A stretch of DNA of 64,000 bases from Bacillota bacterium (lineage in GTDB: Bacteria > Bacillota > Clostridia > Peptostreptococcales > Anaerovoracaceae), in NCBI GenBank assembly GCA_017432345.1, contig JAFRJI010000037.1:38076-102075 (forward strand), in the 5' to 3' direction. Each line of letters opens with the position of its first letter. The first letter of the stretch is position 1. A model generated the notes under the pieces. It did no database searches, was not told the origin of the DNA, and worked only from the letters and a program-made list of their open reading frames with translations. Position numbers and translations under genes: made by a program. Below are positions 41,308 through 49,603 of the stretch, one piece after another.

Positions 41308-42060
41308 TTACTTTAATTCCAGCGTCACCGGGCAGTGGTCGCTGCCGTAAACGTCCGTCAGGATCTCCGCCCCGGCAAGCGATTCCTTCAGCGCCTCGGA
41401 CACCAGGAAGTAGTCGATCCGCCATCCCGCGTTGTTGGCGCGGGCGTTGAAGCGATAGCTCCACCAGGAATAGACGCCTTCCAGGTCCGGATAAAAGTAC
41501 CGCCAGGTGTCGATGAATCCGGCGTCCTGCAGTTCCGTCATCTTTCCGCGTTCTTCATCGGAGAACCCCGCATTGCCGCGGTTGCTCTTCGGATTTTTCA
41601 GGTCGATTTCCTGATGCGCCACATTGAAATCGCCGCAGGTGATGATCGGTTTCTCTTTTTCGAGCTTTTTGAGATAGCTGCGGAACGCATCCTCCCAGCT
41701 CATGCGGTAATCGATCCGCTTCAGCCCGTCTTGCGCGTTCGGCACGTAGACATTGACCAGATAGAAGTCCGGGTACTCCAACGTCAGAGCCCTGCCCTCG
41801 TGGTCATGCTCGTCGACGCCGAGGCCTTTGCTCACGGATAGCGGTTCTTCTTTGGAGAACACCGCGGTTCCGGAATAGCCTTTCTTCTCGGCGGAATACC
41901 AGTATTGATGGTAGCCGTCAAGCGGCACTTCCGCCTGCCCTTCCTGCATCTTCGTTTCCTGTATGCAGAGGATGTCCGGATCCTGTTCCGTCACAAATTC
42001 CAGAAATCCTTTTTTCATCGCGGCACGGATGCCGTTCACGTTCCATGAAATGAGTCGCAT
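41308..42060 (-). CDS. xth: Exodeoxyribonuclease III / AP endonuclease
   Basis: A 250-residue EEP-family nuclease. MRLISWNVNGIRAAMKKGF at the N-terminus, LCIQETKMQEG, GDFNVAHQEIDLKNPKSNRG and the terminal GSDHCPVTLEL, with Asn, Glu, Asp and His of the metal-dependent active site. It repairs abasic sites. The start ATG overlaps the upstream stop by one base. It is the last gene of the transcription unit headed by the cobalamin riboswitch, by spacing alone; there is no functional reason to link it to corrinoids. Confidence 0.96.
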   Translation of the reverse strand: MRLISWNVNGIRAAMKKGFLEFVTEQDPDILCIQETKMQEGQAEVPLDGYHQYWYSAEKKGYSGTAVFSKEEPLSVSKGLGVDEHDHEGRALTLEYPDFYLVNVYVPNAQDGLKRIDYRMSWEDAFRSYLKKLEKEKPIITCGDFNVAHQEIDLKNPKSNRGNAGFSDEERGKMTELQDAGFIDTWRYFYPDLEGVYSWWSYRFNARANNAGWRIDYFLVSEALKESLAGAEILTDVYGSDHCPVTLELK

Positions 42061-42827
42061 CAGATATATCCTTTCTCTTTGAGCCAATCAAAGGATCCCC
42101 CGTCCGCCAGGATCTCAGCCGTGACCGTCGTCGTCGCCGGGCACTTTTCGATCATGCCGTCCAGCAGGCGTTCGATGTCGAGGGCCCCTTCCGTCAAAGC
42201 GCGGTGGTAATCGCGCTCTCCGTCATTGTTGTGTATGTGGAGGTGCTTCAGGTATGGAGCCAGTGTTTCCAACCACTGGTCCTGGCCCACCTCGCTGATG
42301 ATATTGGAATGGCCGACGTCGTAACATATTCCGATCCGCGGATCGTCGGCGTCCCGTGCGATCGCGGCGAGCATGTCCGGCTCGTCGTCCAGGACGTTTT
42401 CGATGGCGATCTCGAAGTCCTCCGGCTTGTCTTCCATGAACTCGGTCCAGAACTCCACCGACCTCGAAATGTGCCATTCCTTGAAATAGACATGGGGCAT
42501 GAACCCCGAGTGGACCACCATCTTTTTGACATCATAGCTGATGGCCAGATTCGCCGCCTGCTGGAGCCGGTCCATGGCAAGCTGTCTGGCCTTCGGGTCA
42601 ATGGCCGCCGGGAACAGTTCATTGAACGGGGCGTGAAGAACGAGTCCTTTGTACTTTTCCAGGCTTTTGCGGATGACCGCTTCCACCTTTTCGCCCTTCG
42701 CGCCGTCCATGTTCTCCGCCTGGCAGTACTGATCGAGTTCGATGGCAACGCCGTACTCCTCCGCGATCTGCTGCCATTTACCACACATGGTGGCTATCGC
42801 CAATCTTGATTGTATATTTCTATCCAT
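42060..42827 (-). CDS. Sugar-phosphate isomerase/epimerase-like TIM barrel
   Basis: A 255-residue xylose-isomerase-like TIM barrel: LVLHAPFNELFPAAID, KKMVVHSGFMPHVYFKEW, IAIENVLDDEPDML, GICYDVGHSN and HLHIHNNDGERDYHRAL provide the His, Glu and Asp metal ligands. Family members include sugar epimerases and endonuclease IV-like enzymes; the substrate is unknown. It lies 19 bases after the second EcfT gene, and its stop overlaps xth. Confidence 0.88.
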   Translation of the reverse strand: MDRNIQSRLAIATMCGKWQQIAEEYGVAIELDQYCQAENMDGAKGEKVEAVIRKSLEKYKGLVLHAPFNELFPAAIDPKARQLAMDRLQQAANLAISYDVKKMVVHSGFMPHVYFKEWHISRSVEFWTEFMEDKPEDFEIAIENVLDDEPDMLAAIARDADDPRIGICYDVGHSNIISEVGQDQWLETLAPYLKHLHIHNNDGERDYHRALTEGALDIERLLDGMIEKCPATTTVTAEILADGGSFDWLKEKGYI

Positions 42828-42846
42828 ATCGTCACTCCTGTACTCG

Positions 42847-43734
42847 TCATTCCTGTACGGTTTTTCTCGTGCGTTCGAATGCTCTTTCCCCTGCGATCTG
42901 CAGACCCATCGGCAACAGCAGCAAAGCCGCGTACGCCGCGTAGAACACGCCGGACACCGGCGTGATCCGGTTGAATATGATCTCCGGATCGTAGAGTATG
43001 GTCACCTGATCCAGCAGGATCGCCATGGTCATCAGCGTCAAGCAGAGAAAGAGGATGACCACGAAACTTCTGTCGCGGTTATCGAACCGGTATATGCTGA
43101 AAGCGGTCCTGCCCCGGAGCGAATAACCCCGGCTCTTCATGGACTGGGTGCTTTCGATAAAGTTTTCCAGGGTCCAGGTGATCAGGATCGAAATGAGCCT
43201 TACGAGGTTCAAAAATCTCCTGCCGATGTTTCCCTGACGGTACCCTTTGCCGACTCCTTCCTGGGAAATCTCGATCCGCCTTGCCGTCTGTTTGATCCGC
43301 GGCACGCTCCTGAGAAGGATCGACAGGAACAGCGACAGCTTCGGCGAGATGCGCCCGAACATATAGACAACCTTGTCGGAGGAAACCACCGCGAAGAAAC
43401 AGCTCATCCACATGATCACCGCCGCAACGGTCACCGCGATCACGAACCCGTACACGATCGATTCCAGTGTCATATCGTTCCCGAAAAAGTTCTGTCCCAG
43501 GACCGTCACCCCGAAATGGGTATAGTAGGAATACCAGAGAACGTACAGCACCATCAGCGGAATGAGGACCAGATCGAAGATCAGTCCCCGTTTCCCGTTC
43601 AGTTTCACGGAATACAAAAATGCGGCAACATAGGATATGGCCAGAAAAACAGGATGGTCAAACCAGATGGTGCACGTTATGGCAGCCGCGAAAAATATGA
43701 AGTTGATTGCAGGATGGTAACTGTCGAATCTCAT
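42847..43734 (-). CDS. ecfT: ECF transporter T component, second copy
   Basis: A 295-residue membrane protein with about six helices and the EcfT coupling motif SMKSRGYSL near residue 195. It is a paralog of the T component at 46111-47022: both begin with YHPAINFIFF/YNPAINFLFY, have SSDKVVYMFG/TSDKFMYLFG, and share GRTAFSIYRFDNRDR/KRTSFSIYRFDSRDK. T components join the S component to the ATPases. A possible start upstream overlaps nothing, and the ATG at 43734 is used. Two T genes in one operon are unusual. Confidence 0.93.
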   Translation of the reverse strand: MRFDSYHPAINFIFFAAAITCTIWFDHPVFLAISYVAAFLYSVKLNGKRGLIFDLVLIPLMVLYVLWYSYYTHFGVTVLGQNFFGNDMTLESIVYGFVIAVTVAAVIMWMSCFFAVVSSDKVVYMFGRISPKLSLFLSILLRSVPRIKQTARRIEISQEGVGKGYRQGNIGRRFLNLVRLISILITWTLENFIESTQSMKSRGYSLRGRTAFSIYRFDNRDRSFVVILFLCLTLMTMAILLDQVTILYDPEIIFNRITPVSGVFYAAYAALLLLPMGLQIAGERAFERTRKTVQE

Positions 43735-43757
43735 ATTTCAATATCAATGATCCATGA

Positions 43758-44492
43758 TCAATTATCCATGAGCCCGTACTTCACCTTGATCCGTTCGAGC
43801 TTGTCGCTGATCGGTTTGCAGAGGATGAGCAAAGTCAGTCCTGTCACGACCGCGTGGATCGCGTTGACTGGAACGCCAGCCGCGTAGATGGCCAGCACTG
43901 ACGAGCCCGGCTCATACATGGTGCTCATGAGGAACACCGTACAGGTATCGAGGAGCGGTCCGATGAGAACGAAGATCATGACGGCGCCGATGATGGCGGT
44001 CCTGACTCTCTTCTCCGGACTCATGATCCCCTTCTTGCCAAGGAGCCCTGCGATGAACCCCGCCAGTCCGTAGGCGAACATCTGCCACGGCGTCCACGGC
44101 CCTTGTCCGAAAATGAAATTGCTCACAAAGGCTCCGATGGCGCCCGTAAGAAATCCCGCTTCCGGACCCAGACAGATGCCGGTGATCATGATGATCCCTA
44201 TCATCGGCTTGATGTTCGGAAGCATGATAAAAGCTGCCCTCGAAATGACGGCGATCGCCGTCATGACAGCCAGCGTCACTAGTTCCCTGGCTGAGGGCTT
44301 CCTGTGTTCAAAGCTGAGAAAGAACGGGATCATGGCGATGATCATCACGATCACGCTGACCAGGTAGAACTGCCGGTCCCCGATCTTCCAGGAAATCAGC
44401 AGCGCGGCGGGTATCGCGAGTACGATGATCACGACACTCAGAATTTTGCGCGCGCTGAGGCCCTTTTTGTTTGTTACAGGTTCTTTTTGCAT
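43758..44492 (-). CDS. ECF transporter substrate-binding (S) component
   Basis: A 244-residue membrane protein with about seven helices. The ECF S-component pattern is seen in RELVTLAVMTAIAVISRAAF, the GIIMITGICLGPEAGFLTGA loop and NFIFGQGPWTPWQM; PWTPWQMFAYG is shared with many vitamin S components. The cobalamin riboswitch upstream suggests it takes up cobalamin or a precursor, in the manner of CbrT. The N-terminus of about 20 polar residues precedes the first helix. It overlaps the end of the ATPase gene by 19 bases. Confidence 0.9.
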   Translation of the reverse strand: MQKEPVTNKKGLSARKILSVVIIVLAIPAALLISWKIGDRQFYLVSVIVMIIAMIPFFLSFEHRKPSARELVTLAVMTAIAVISRAAFIMLPNIKPMIGIIMITGICLGPEAGFLTGAIGAFVSNFIFGQGPWTPWQMFAYGLAGFIAGLLGKKGIMSPEKRVRTAIIGAVMIFVLIGPLLDTCTVFLMSTMYEPGSSVLAIYAAGVPVNAIHAVVTGLTLLILCKPISDKLERIKVKYGLMDN

Positions 44493-46138
44493 AATTCTAT
44501 TACATCCTCATTGGTGATGGCGTTGGTGAACAGATGACGGCTCATCCGGTTCGCCGCCGTCGTGTAGAAGCTGTTCTTGGAGAAGAATCGGTGCGGCGTG
44601 TTGCTCGTGATGACACCTCCATCAAAGAACATGCTCACGGAATCCGCGTACCGCGCGCAAAATTCCACGTCGTGCGAAACCATGATGATGGTCACGCCTT
44701 TCTCCTTGAGCTGATTCAGGATCTTCGCGAACTGGAGCTTGAAGAAATTGTCCATGCCCTTCGTCGGTTCGTCCAGAAGCAGCACGTCCGGTTGGGTGAG
44801 CAATACTTTCGCCAGCGCGGTCCTCTGCTGCTCACCGCCCGAAAGGTCATACGGATGGCTGTCGAACAGGTGCGCGATGTCGCATACTTCCGCGACTTCG
44901 CGGATGAGGGTCTGGTTGTCTTTCCCTTCGCACATCTCCGCCAGTTCTTCGCGGACGGTTTTCTTCACGAAGAGGCTTTGCGGATCCTGCGGCAGCATGG
45001 CCGTTTTCACGCCTTTATCGATCAGGATCTTTCCCCGGTACGGCTTGCAGATGCTGCAGATGCACTTGAGCATGGTAGATTTGCCCGTTCCGTTGCCGCC
45101 GACGATGGCAAAAATGCTGCCCCGTCCGACCTGGAACGACGTCCCCTTCAGAACATCCGGGGCGTTTTTCTCATACCGGAACCACACTTCTTTCACGGTG
45201 ACCACCGCGTCTTCGATTTCTTCCCATTCTTTCTCCGCAACGGCCGTTTCATGCAAAGGCTCACTGCCCGCATGCGGGAAGACGGCGCTGAGCCAGTTCC
45301 TTCCTTCCCGTACGGTGAGCGGACATTCATAGACGGCGTCGCCGCTGAGGGCTTTGCGCTCAAGATCGTCCCGCACGCCGTAGAAGATCTGGACCGGAGA
45401 CGGCATGGCGGCGAACATTTCACTGTTCTCGCCTTTGAGGAATTCGCCGACTTTTTTCGGTTCGTCGTCGGCGATGATCCTGCCTTTATCCATGACGACC
45501 ACCCGATCCGATGCGTGGAAGATGTCTTCGAGCCGGTGTTCGGTGATGATGATCGTCGTGCCCAGTTCGAGATTGATCTTCCGGACGGTGTTGAGAAAAT
45601 CCGATGCCGCGATCGGATCCAGCTGTGACGTCGGTTCGTCGAGAATCAGAACGGAAGGCTGCATGGCCATGATCGACGCCAGATTCAGAAGCTGTTTCTG
45701 GCCGCCCGAAAGCTCCGCCACGTCCTTGTGGAACCATCCCTGTATGCCAAAATAGCTGGCCATTTCGGCCACCCTCAGGCGGATGGTGTTCTGGTCTTCG
45801 CCCAGACTCTCGAGCCCGAACGCCAGCTCGTGCCAGACTTTATCGGTCACGATCTGGTTGTCGGGGTTTTGCATGACATATCCGATCTTTGACGACTGGG
45901 TCCGCAGATCGGCCTGTTCCAGCGGCTTCCCTTCGAAAAGGATCTCGCCGGACCGTTTGCCGTGCGGCGTCAGAACGCTCTTGAGATGCTTGAGCAGCGT
46001 GGTCTTGCCGCTTCCGCTCTTGCCGCATATCGTCACATATTGTCCCTGCTGTATTTCGAGATTGATGTTGTCAAGAACCAGCCGATCTTCTGCCGCAGCA
46101 TAAGCAAAGCTTAGATCCCTGATCTCAAAATGCGCCAT
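44474..46138 (-). CDS. ecfA: ECF transporter fused double ATPase (EcfA1-EcfA2)
   Basis: A 554-residue protein with two ABC domains in one chain. Domain 1: Walker A GKSGSGKTTLLK, ABC signature LSGGQKQLL, Walker B VLILDEPTSQLD. Domain 2 from about residue 310: GGNGTGKSTMLK, LSGGEQQRTALAK, VLLLDEPTKGMD. The two halves drive import through the T and S components. The start at MAHFEIRDLSF, after GGGAGG, is 64 codons inside the longest frame; the earlier part lies in the EcfT gene. It overlaps EcfT by 28 bases. Confidence 0.96.
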   Translation of the reverse strand: MAHFEIRDLSFAYAAAEDRLVLDNINLEIQQGQYVTICGKSGSGKTTLLKHLKSVLTPHGKRSGEILFEGKPLEQADLRTQSSKIGYVMQNPDNQIVTDKVWHELAFGLESLGEDQNTIRLRVAEMASYFGIQGWFHKDVAELSGGQKQLLNLASIMAMQPSVLILDEPTSQLDPIAASDFLNTVRKINLELGTTIIITEHRLEDIFHASDRVVVMDKGRIIADDEPKKVGEFLKGENSEMFAAMPSPVQIFYGVRDDLERKALSGDAVYECPLTVREGRNWLSAVFPHAGSEPLHETAVAEKEWEEIEDAVVTVKEVWFRYEKNAPDVLKGTSFQVGRGSIFAIVGGNGTGKSTMLKCICSICKPYRGKILIDKGVKTAMLPQDPQSLFVKKTVREELAEMCEGKDNQTLIREVAEVCDIAHLFDSHPYDLSGGEQQRTALAKVLLTQPDVLLLDEPTKGMDNFFKLQFAKILNQLKEKGVTIIMVSHDVEFCARYADSVSMFFDGGVITSNTPHRFFSKNSFYTTAANRMSRHLFTNAITNEDVIELCKKNL

Positions 46139-47022
46139 ACTACTTCCTCCCTGATATTGATAAATGTAGGTATTGCCAGTAAAACGAAATATGCAATCAG
46201 CCCTGTAACGGTGTACGGGTTGTCTGTACCCGGAATGCTGAGTGCCGGTGTGAAGGTGGTGCTCATGCCGCCCTTGAGGCCGCAGATGAGTACCGCCGCG
46301 ATGAGTATGATCATGAACGCCATAAGGCATTTGTCCCTGCTGTCAAAACGGTAAATGGAAAAGCTCGTCCGCTTGCCGCAGCCGTATCCTCTGCTCCGCA
46401 TGCTGTCCGCGGTGATGATGCCGCCTTCCAGCGCCCAGCTCGTGAGAGCGGAAAGGATGGTCGCGCCGTTCTGGAAACGTTTCTTCTTCGTGTCCTGCGC
46501 GCCGCCTTTGCCGATGCTCTTTCGCGCGCCGGCGATCTGCCTTGTCTTGGCGATGTAGTCCGGCACGAACCGGAGGACCATCGTCAGAACGAGCGTCACG
46601 GAAGGAGCCATCGCTCCGAACAGATACATGAACTTGTCGCTCGTCATCACGACGTTGTAGGATGCGAACCACAGGATGATCGACACGAACATGGCGCCGA
46701 TCGCCATGCCGTAAAACAAAGCCTCCAGCGTATACGGCCTGCCGCCTGCCCAGGTGAACAGCACGTGCTCGCCGTACTTGTTGAGCAGCGGATTCAATAC
46801 GGATATTATAACAAAGACCGGGATGAGTCCAAGGATCAGTTTGAACGCCCTGGCGCCTCTGATCGTAATATAGTACGCTGCTGCCAGCACACACGAACAT
46901 AACAGAAAAACGGGATGCACAAAGAACATCCCGAAAACGATCGCGCTTATATAAAACAGGAAATTGATCGCCGGATTATATTCGGAAAACGCATTTCTGT
47001 TCTGATCGTCATCATGATTCAT
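46111..47022 (-). CDS. ecfT: ECF transporter T component, first copy
   Basis: A 303-residue membrane protein with about six to seven helices and the coupling motif DSMRSRGYGCG. A charged segment RKSIGKGGAQDTKKKRFQ lies in the cytosolic loop. It shares much sequence with the second copy at 42847-43734. It overlaps the preceding surface-protein gene by 11 bases and the ATPase gene downstream. It would form the energy-coupling module with the ATPases. Confidence 0.93.
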   Translation of the reverse strand: MNHDDDQNRNAFSEYNPAINFLFYISAIVFGMFFVHPVFLLCSCVLAAAYYITIRGARAFKLILGLIPVFVIISVLNPLLNKYGEHVLFTWAGGRPYTLEALFYGMAIGAMFVSIILWFASYNVVMTSDKFMYLFGAMAPSVTLVLTMVLRFVPDYIAKTRQIAGARKSIGKGGAQDTKKKRFQNGATILSALTSWALEGGIITADSMRSRGYGCGKRTSFSIYRFDSRDKCLMAFMIILIAAVLICGLKGGMSTTFTPALSIPGTDNPYTVTGLIAYFVLLAIPTFINIREEVVWRILRSGI

Positions 47023-49603
47023 CGGTATCTCTCCTGCGCCAGACTCTGAAAATCACGATCAAGATGAGCGCAATCAAAGCGAGCACGGCAACCGCAGCGA
47101 GGATCCATGGCAAAATCGATGGTTGCTCCTCACTGACGTCCTCTGGTTCCACGACGGTAAGCAGATCATCGAAGGTTCCGTTCATGCCGGCAATGCCATA
47201 GATCGAGAATTCGATCGCGTTGAATTCGATGACATTGTCCTCGGTGTCGCCTGCCAGGAACTCGAGCTTGCCGCCTTTACCTATGTGATAAACGATTGCA
47301 TCTTCAAGTCCGCCAAGATCAGGCACGTTGAGTCTGACACGGACGACTTTCTTCGGATGCCACGCTTCGTTGGTCAGCGTGTTGATGAAGCTGATGTCAT
47401 AGGTGCTGAGCACGGCGCTTTCTTCGCCCAGCTCACCCGTGATCGCCGCTTCCTGATCTTCGGTCAGAGTTTCATCCTCCACCACGAGCAGAATGTACCA
47501 CGGAAGTGCCTTCGCGCTGCTGTTGGTCAGGTCGACTCCCGTTGCCTCGTCGAAATGATTCTTCTTTCCAAAAGCCGAAATGAGGTCTTTGTACTTTTCC
47601 CATATTTTATCTTTACGGACCGCCAGCTTTTCCGCCGGGCTGAGATCCAGATACGCTCTGTATGCTTCCCTCGCGGCCTCTTCACTGCCGCTGGCAACGG
47701 CCGCCTTCACTAAAGCAATGACGTCCTTCGCGGCACTGGTAAGATCGAGCTTCAGCGTGATGGTCTTGCCGCCCGGTTTTGTCTTTCCGGACGGTTTATC
47801 CTTATCTTCGTCGCTCTCTTTCTCTTCATCATCGTCTTTCTTCTCGCCCGGCGTGGCCGTGGTCTTGGACAGGGATTCAACATCGCTCATGTCATAGAGG
47901 CTGGTCTTTCCGCCAATGAATCTCTGGTACGCGGTCAGCGCGTAATTGCCCTGTATCGTAGCCAGTGAATTTTTTCCTGTTTCCGCGTAGATGTGCTTGA
48001 AGCCGCCTGCTACATAGAACGAAAGCAGCGAATCGACGACGCTCTTGCCGTTCTTAACAAATCTCGGATCCGTGTTCGGATTGATTCCCAGCGCACAAAG
48101 GGCGACGATGACCTGTGCCGCGGATTCCGAAGTGACATAGCCGAAGCTGCCGAAATTGCCGTCGGAATCCTGTTGGTCAGACAGCCATTCCAGCGCTTCA
48201 TTGACGGCATCCGTAACATCTTCGTATCCTTCCTTTTTGTAATACGGTGCCAGCGCCTGTAAGGCCATGCCGGTCATGTCTACATCCGACTTGCCACCGC
48301 TGTACGCCCAGCCTCCATCCGATTTCCGGCTGGCAAGCAGAGCGCCGACCAGCTTCTCTCTGGTCGTCTGCATGGAAGGATCTTCATTTTCCGGGATTTC
48401 ATAGCCGTAACTGTCGAAGGCGAGCAGAGTCCATATGATCCCATTGACCCCCTGCCTTGTAACATAGCCCATGTCCGAAAGCGGCTCAAGGAGATTGTAC
48501 CCGTACACGTCGGTCGGATCGATCCCCATCGACGTCAGGGCAATGATGGCCTTCGCGTTGTTGCTCGCCTGATTTTCATTCAGCATGGCAGACTGATTCT
48601 CATTCAGTTCAGTAACCAGACTGGTGCAGTACTGCTCCACATTTTCCTCGGTAAACTGGTCGTTCCGTGAAAGCCCGATCGCGAGAAATTCGGTCCCAAC
48701 ATCCCAATCGGATTTGTTGCCCATATCTTCAACCGTTGCCGAAACCGCCTGGGATGTGGCGATGACCTGCTCATCCGATGCGATGTACTGCGGGAGGATG
48801 CCCCCAAGGATCGCAAGGTCCAGGATCTCTTCATCGATGCCTTCCAAAGGCTCTTCTCCAGCAACGGCTTCGATATCGGCTTCGGCGTCGCCGTCAGCAT
48901 CCGCGTCGGCATCGTCATCCGTATCGGCGTCGGTATCCGCGTCACGGTCGCTGTCCGCATCACCGTCATTGCTGCCGTCACTGTCCGCATCGCTATCCTC
49001 ATCTGCAGTTCCGCCGGCTGCCGGATCCTTCTCCGAATCCAGCTCTTCTTCGAAAGCCACGACTACCGCGTCTTTCTTCTTAAGTTCCAGTTCGAGCGGT
49101 TTTTTGTTCTTCTTTTCCTTGTTGATATATACGACCCATGCTTCGCCCACATCGGCATCCGTCTTAAGGCAGACCGGCTCGCCGTTCTTTTCCGGGCCGG
49201 TTATGCTGATGATCGCACCGTCCTTGTTCTCCCATTTGAACTCTTTTTCCTTAAAGACTTTGTCCAGGAAGTCCTCCAGGCTGCTGCCTTCTTCGACCGC
49301 AACGTCACACTTTTCGATCCAGTCCGAAGCCTTTGCAGACAATGTGAAAGAGACCGTGATCTCGTCCTTTGCAGGTTGATCCGGTTTCTGTGGCTTTGTC
49401 TCCGCCTTTTCCTTGGCCGCCCCTTTGTCTTTTGCCGGTTTAGCCGGAGCCTCCGTTTCCGGCTGGGTGGCCTGTTCCGTTTCTTCGGTGACCGCAGGCG
49501 CAGGATTATCCTGCCCGTCCTCTCCCTCTGCAAAAGCCGCCGACGGCATGTAGGCAAGTATTACCAGTATGATCGTTGTGATGGATATTAATTTCCTGAA
49601 CAT
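47012..49603 (-). CDS. Surface protein: DUF4430, Asp-rich spacer, prenyltransferase-like repeats (intrinsic-factor-like)
   Basis: An 863-residue surface protein. Signal peptide to about residue 25; an Ala/Pro/Lys/Glu spacer; a DUF4430-like domain at about 80-190 (EEGSSLEDFLDKVF, then DVGEAWVVYINKEKK); an Asp/Ala-rich stretch with DADADGDAEAD at about 200-245; an alpha/alpha repeat region at about 285-590 of the prenyltransferase/squalene-oxidase type (VNGIIWTLLAFDSYG, GGWAYSGGKSDVDMTGMALQ, DGNFGSFGYVTSESAAQVIV); a Lys/Asp/Glu linker; a helical segment; a beta domain; and a C-terminal helix with a basic tail. The pairing of an alpha/alpha barrel with DUF4430 is the plan of intrinsic factor. 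It probably binds a corrinoid outside the cell. The start follows GGAG at 49603. Confidence 0.85.
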   Translation of the reverse strand: MFRKLISITTIILVILAYMPSAAFAEGEDGQDNPAPAVTEETEQATQPETEAPAKPAKDKGAAKEKAETKPQKPDQPAKDEITVSFTLSAKASDWIEKCDVAVEEGSSLEDFLDKVFKEKEFKWENKDGAIISITGPEKNGEPVCLKTDADVGEAWVVYINKEKKNKKPLELELKKKDAVVVAFEEELDSEKDPAAGGTADEDSDADSDGSNDGDADSDRDADTDADTDDDADADADGDAEADIEAVAGEEPLEGIDEEILDLAILGGILPQYIASDEQVIATSQAVSATVEDMGNKSDWDVGTEFLAIGLSRNDQFTEENVEQYCTSLVTELNENQSAMLNENQASNNAKAIIALTSMGIDPTDVYGYNLLEPLSDMGYVTRQGVNGIIWTLLAFDSYGYEIPENEDPSMQTTREKLVGALLASRKSDGGWAYSGGKSDVDMTGMALQALAPYYKKEGYEDVTDAVNEALEWLSDQQDSDGNFGSFGYVTSESAAQVIVALCALGINPNTDPRFVKNGKSVVDSLLSFYVAGGFKHIYAETGKNSLATIQGNYALTAYQRFIGGKTSLYDMSDVESLSKTTATPGEKKDDDEEKESDEDKDKPSGKTKPGGKTITLKLDLTSAAKDVIALVKAAVASGSEEAAREAYRAYLDLSPAEKLAVRKDKIWEKYKDLISAFGKKNHFDEATGVDLTNSSAKALPWYILLVVEDETLTEDQEAAITGELGEESAVLSTYDISFINTLTNEAWHPKKVVRVRLNVPDLGGLEDAIVYHIGKGGKLEFLAGDTEDNVIEFNAIEFSIYGIAGMNGTFDDLLTVVEPEDVSEEQPSILPWILAAVAVLALIALILIVIFRVWRRRDTDES

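Noticed and set aside
44534-45628. Long plus-strand open frame opposite the ECF ATPase
   Set aside because: The minus strand has two complete ABC ATPase motif sets; the plus frame is a shadow.
48600-49000. Asp/Ala repeat block as a possible frameshift or assembly error
   Set aside because: The frame is continuous and the sequence on both sides belongs to the same protein; low-complexity spacers are common in surface proteins.
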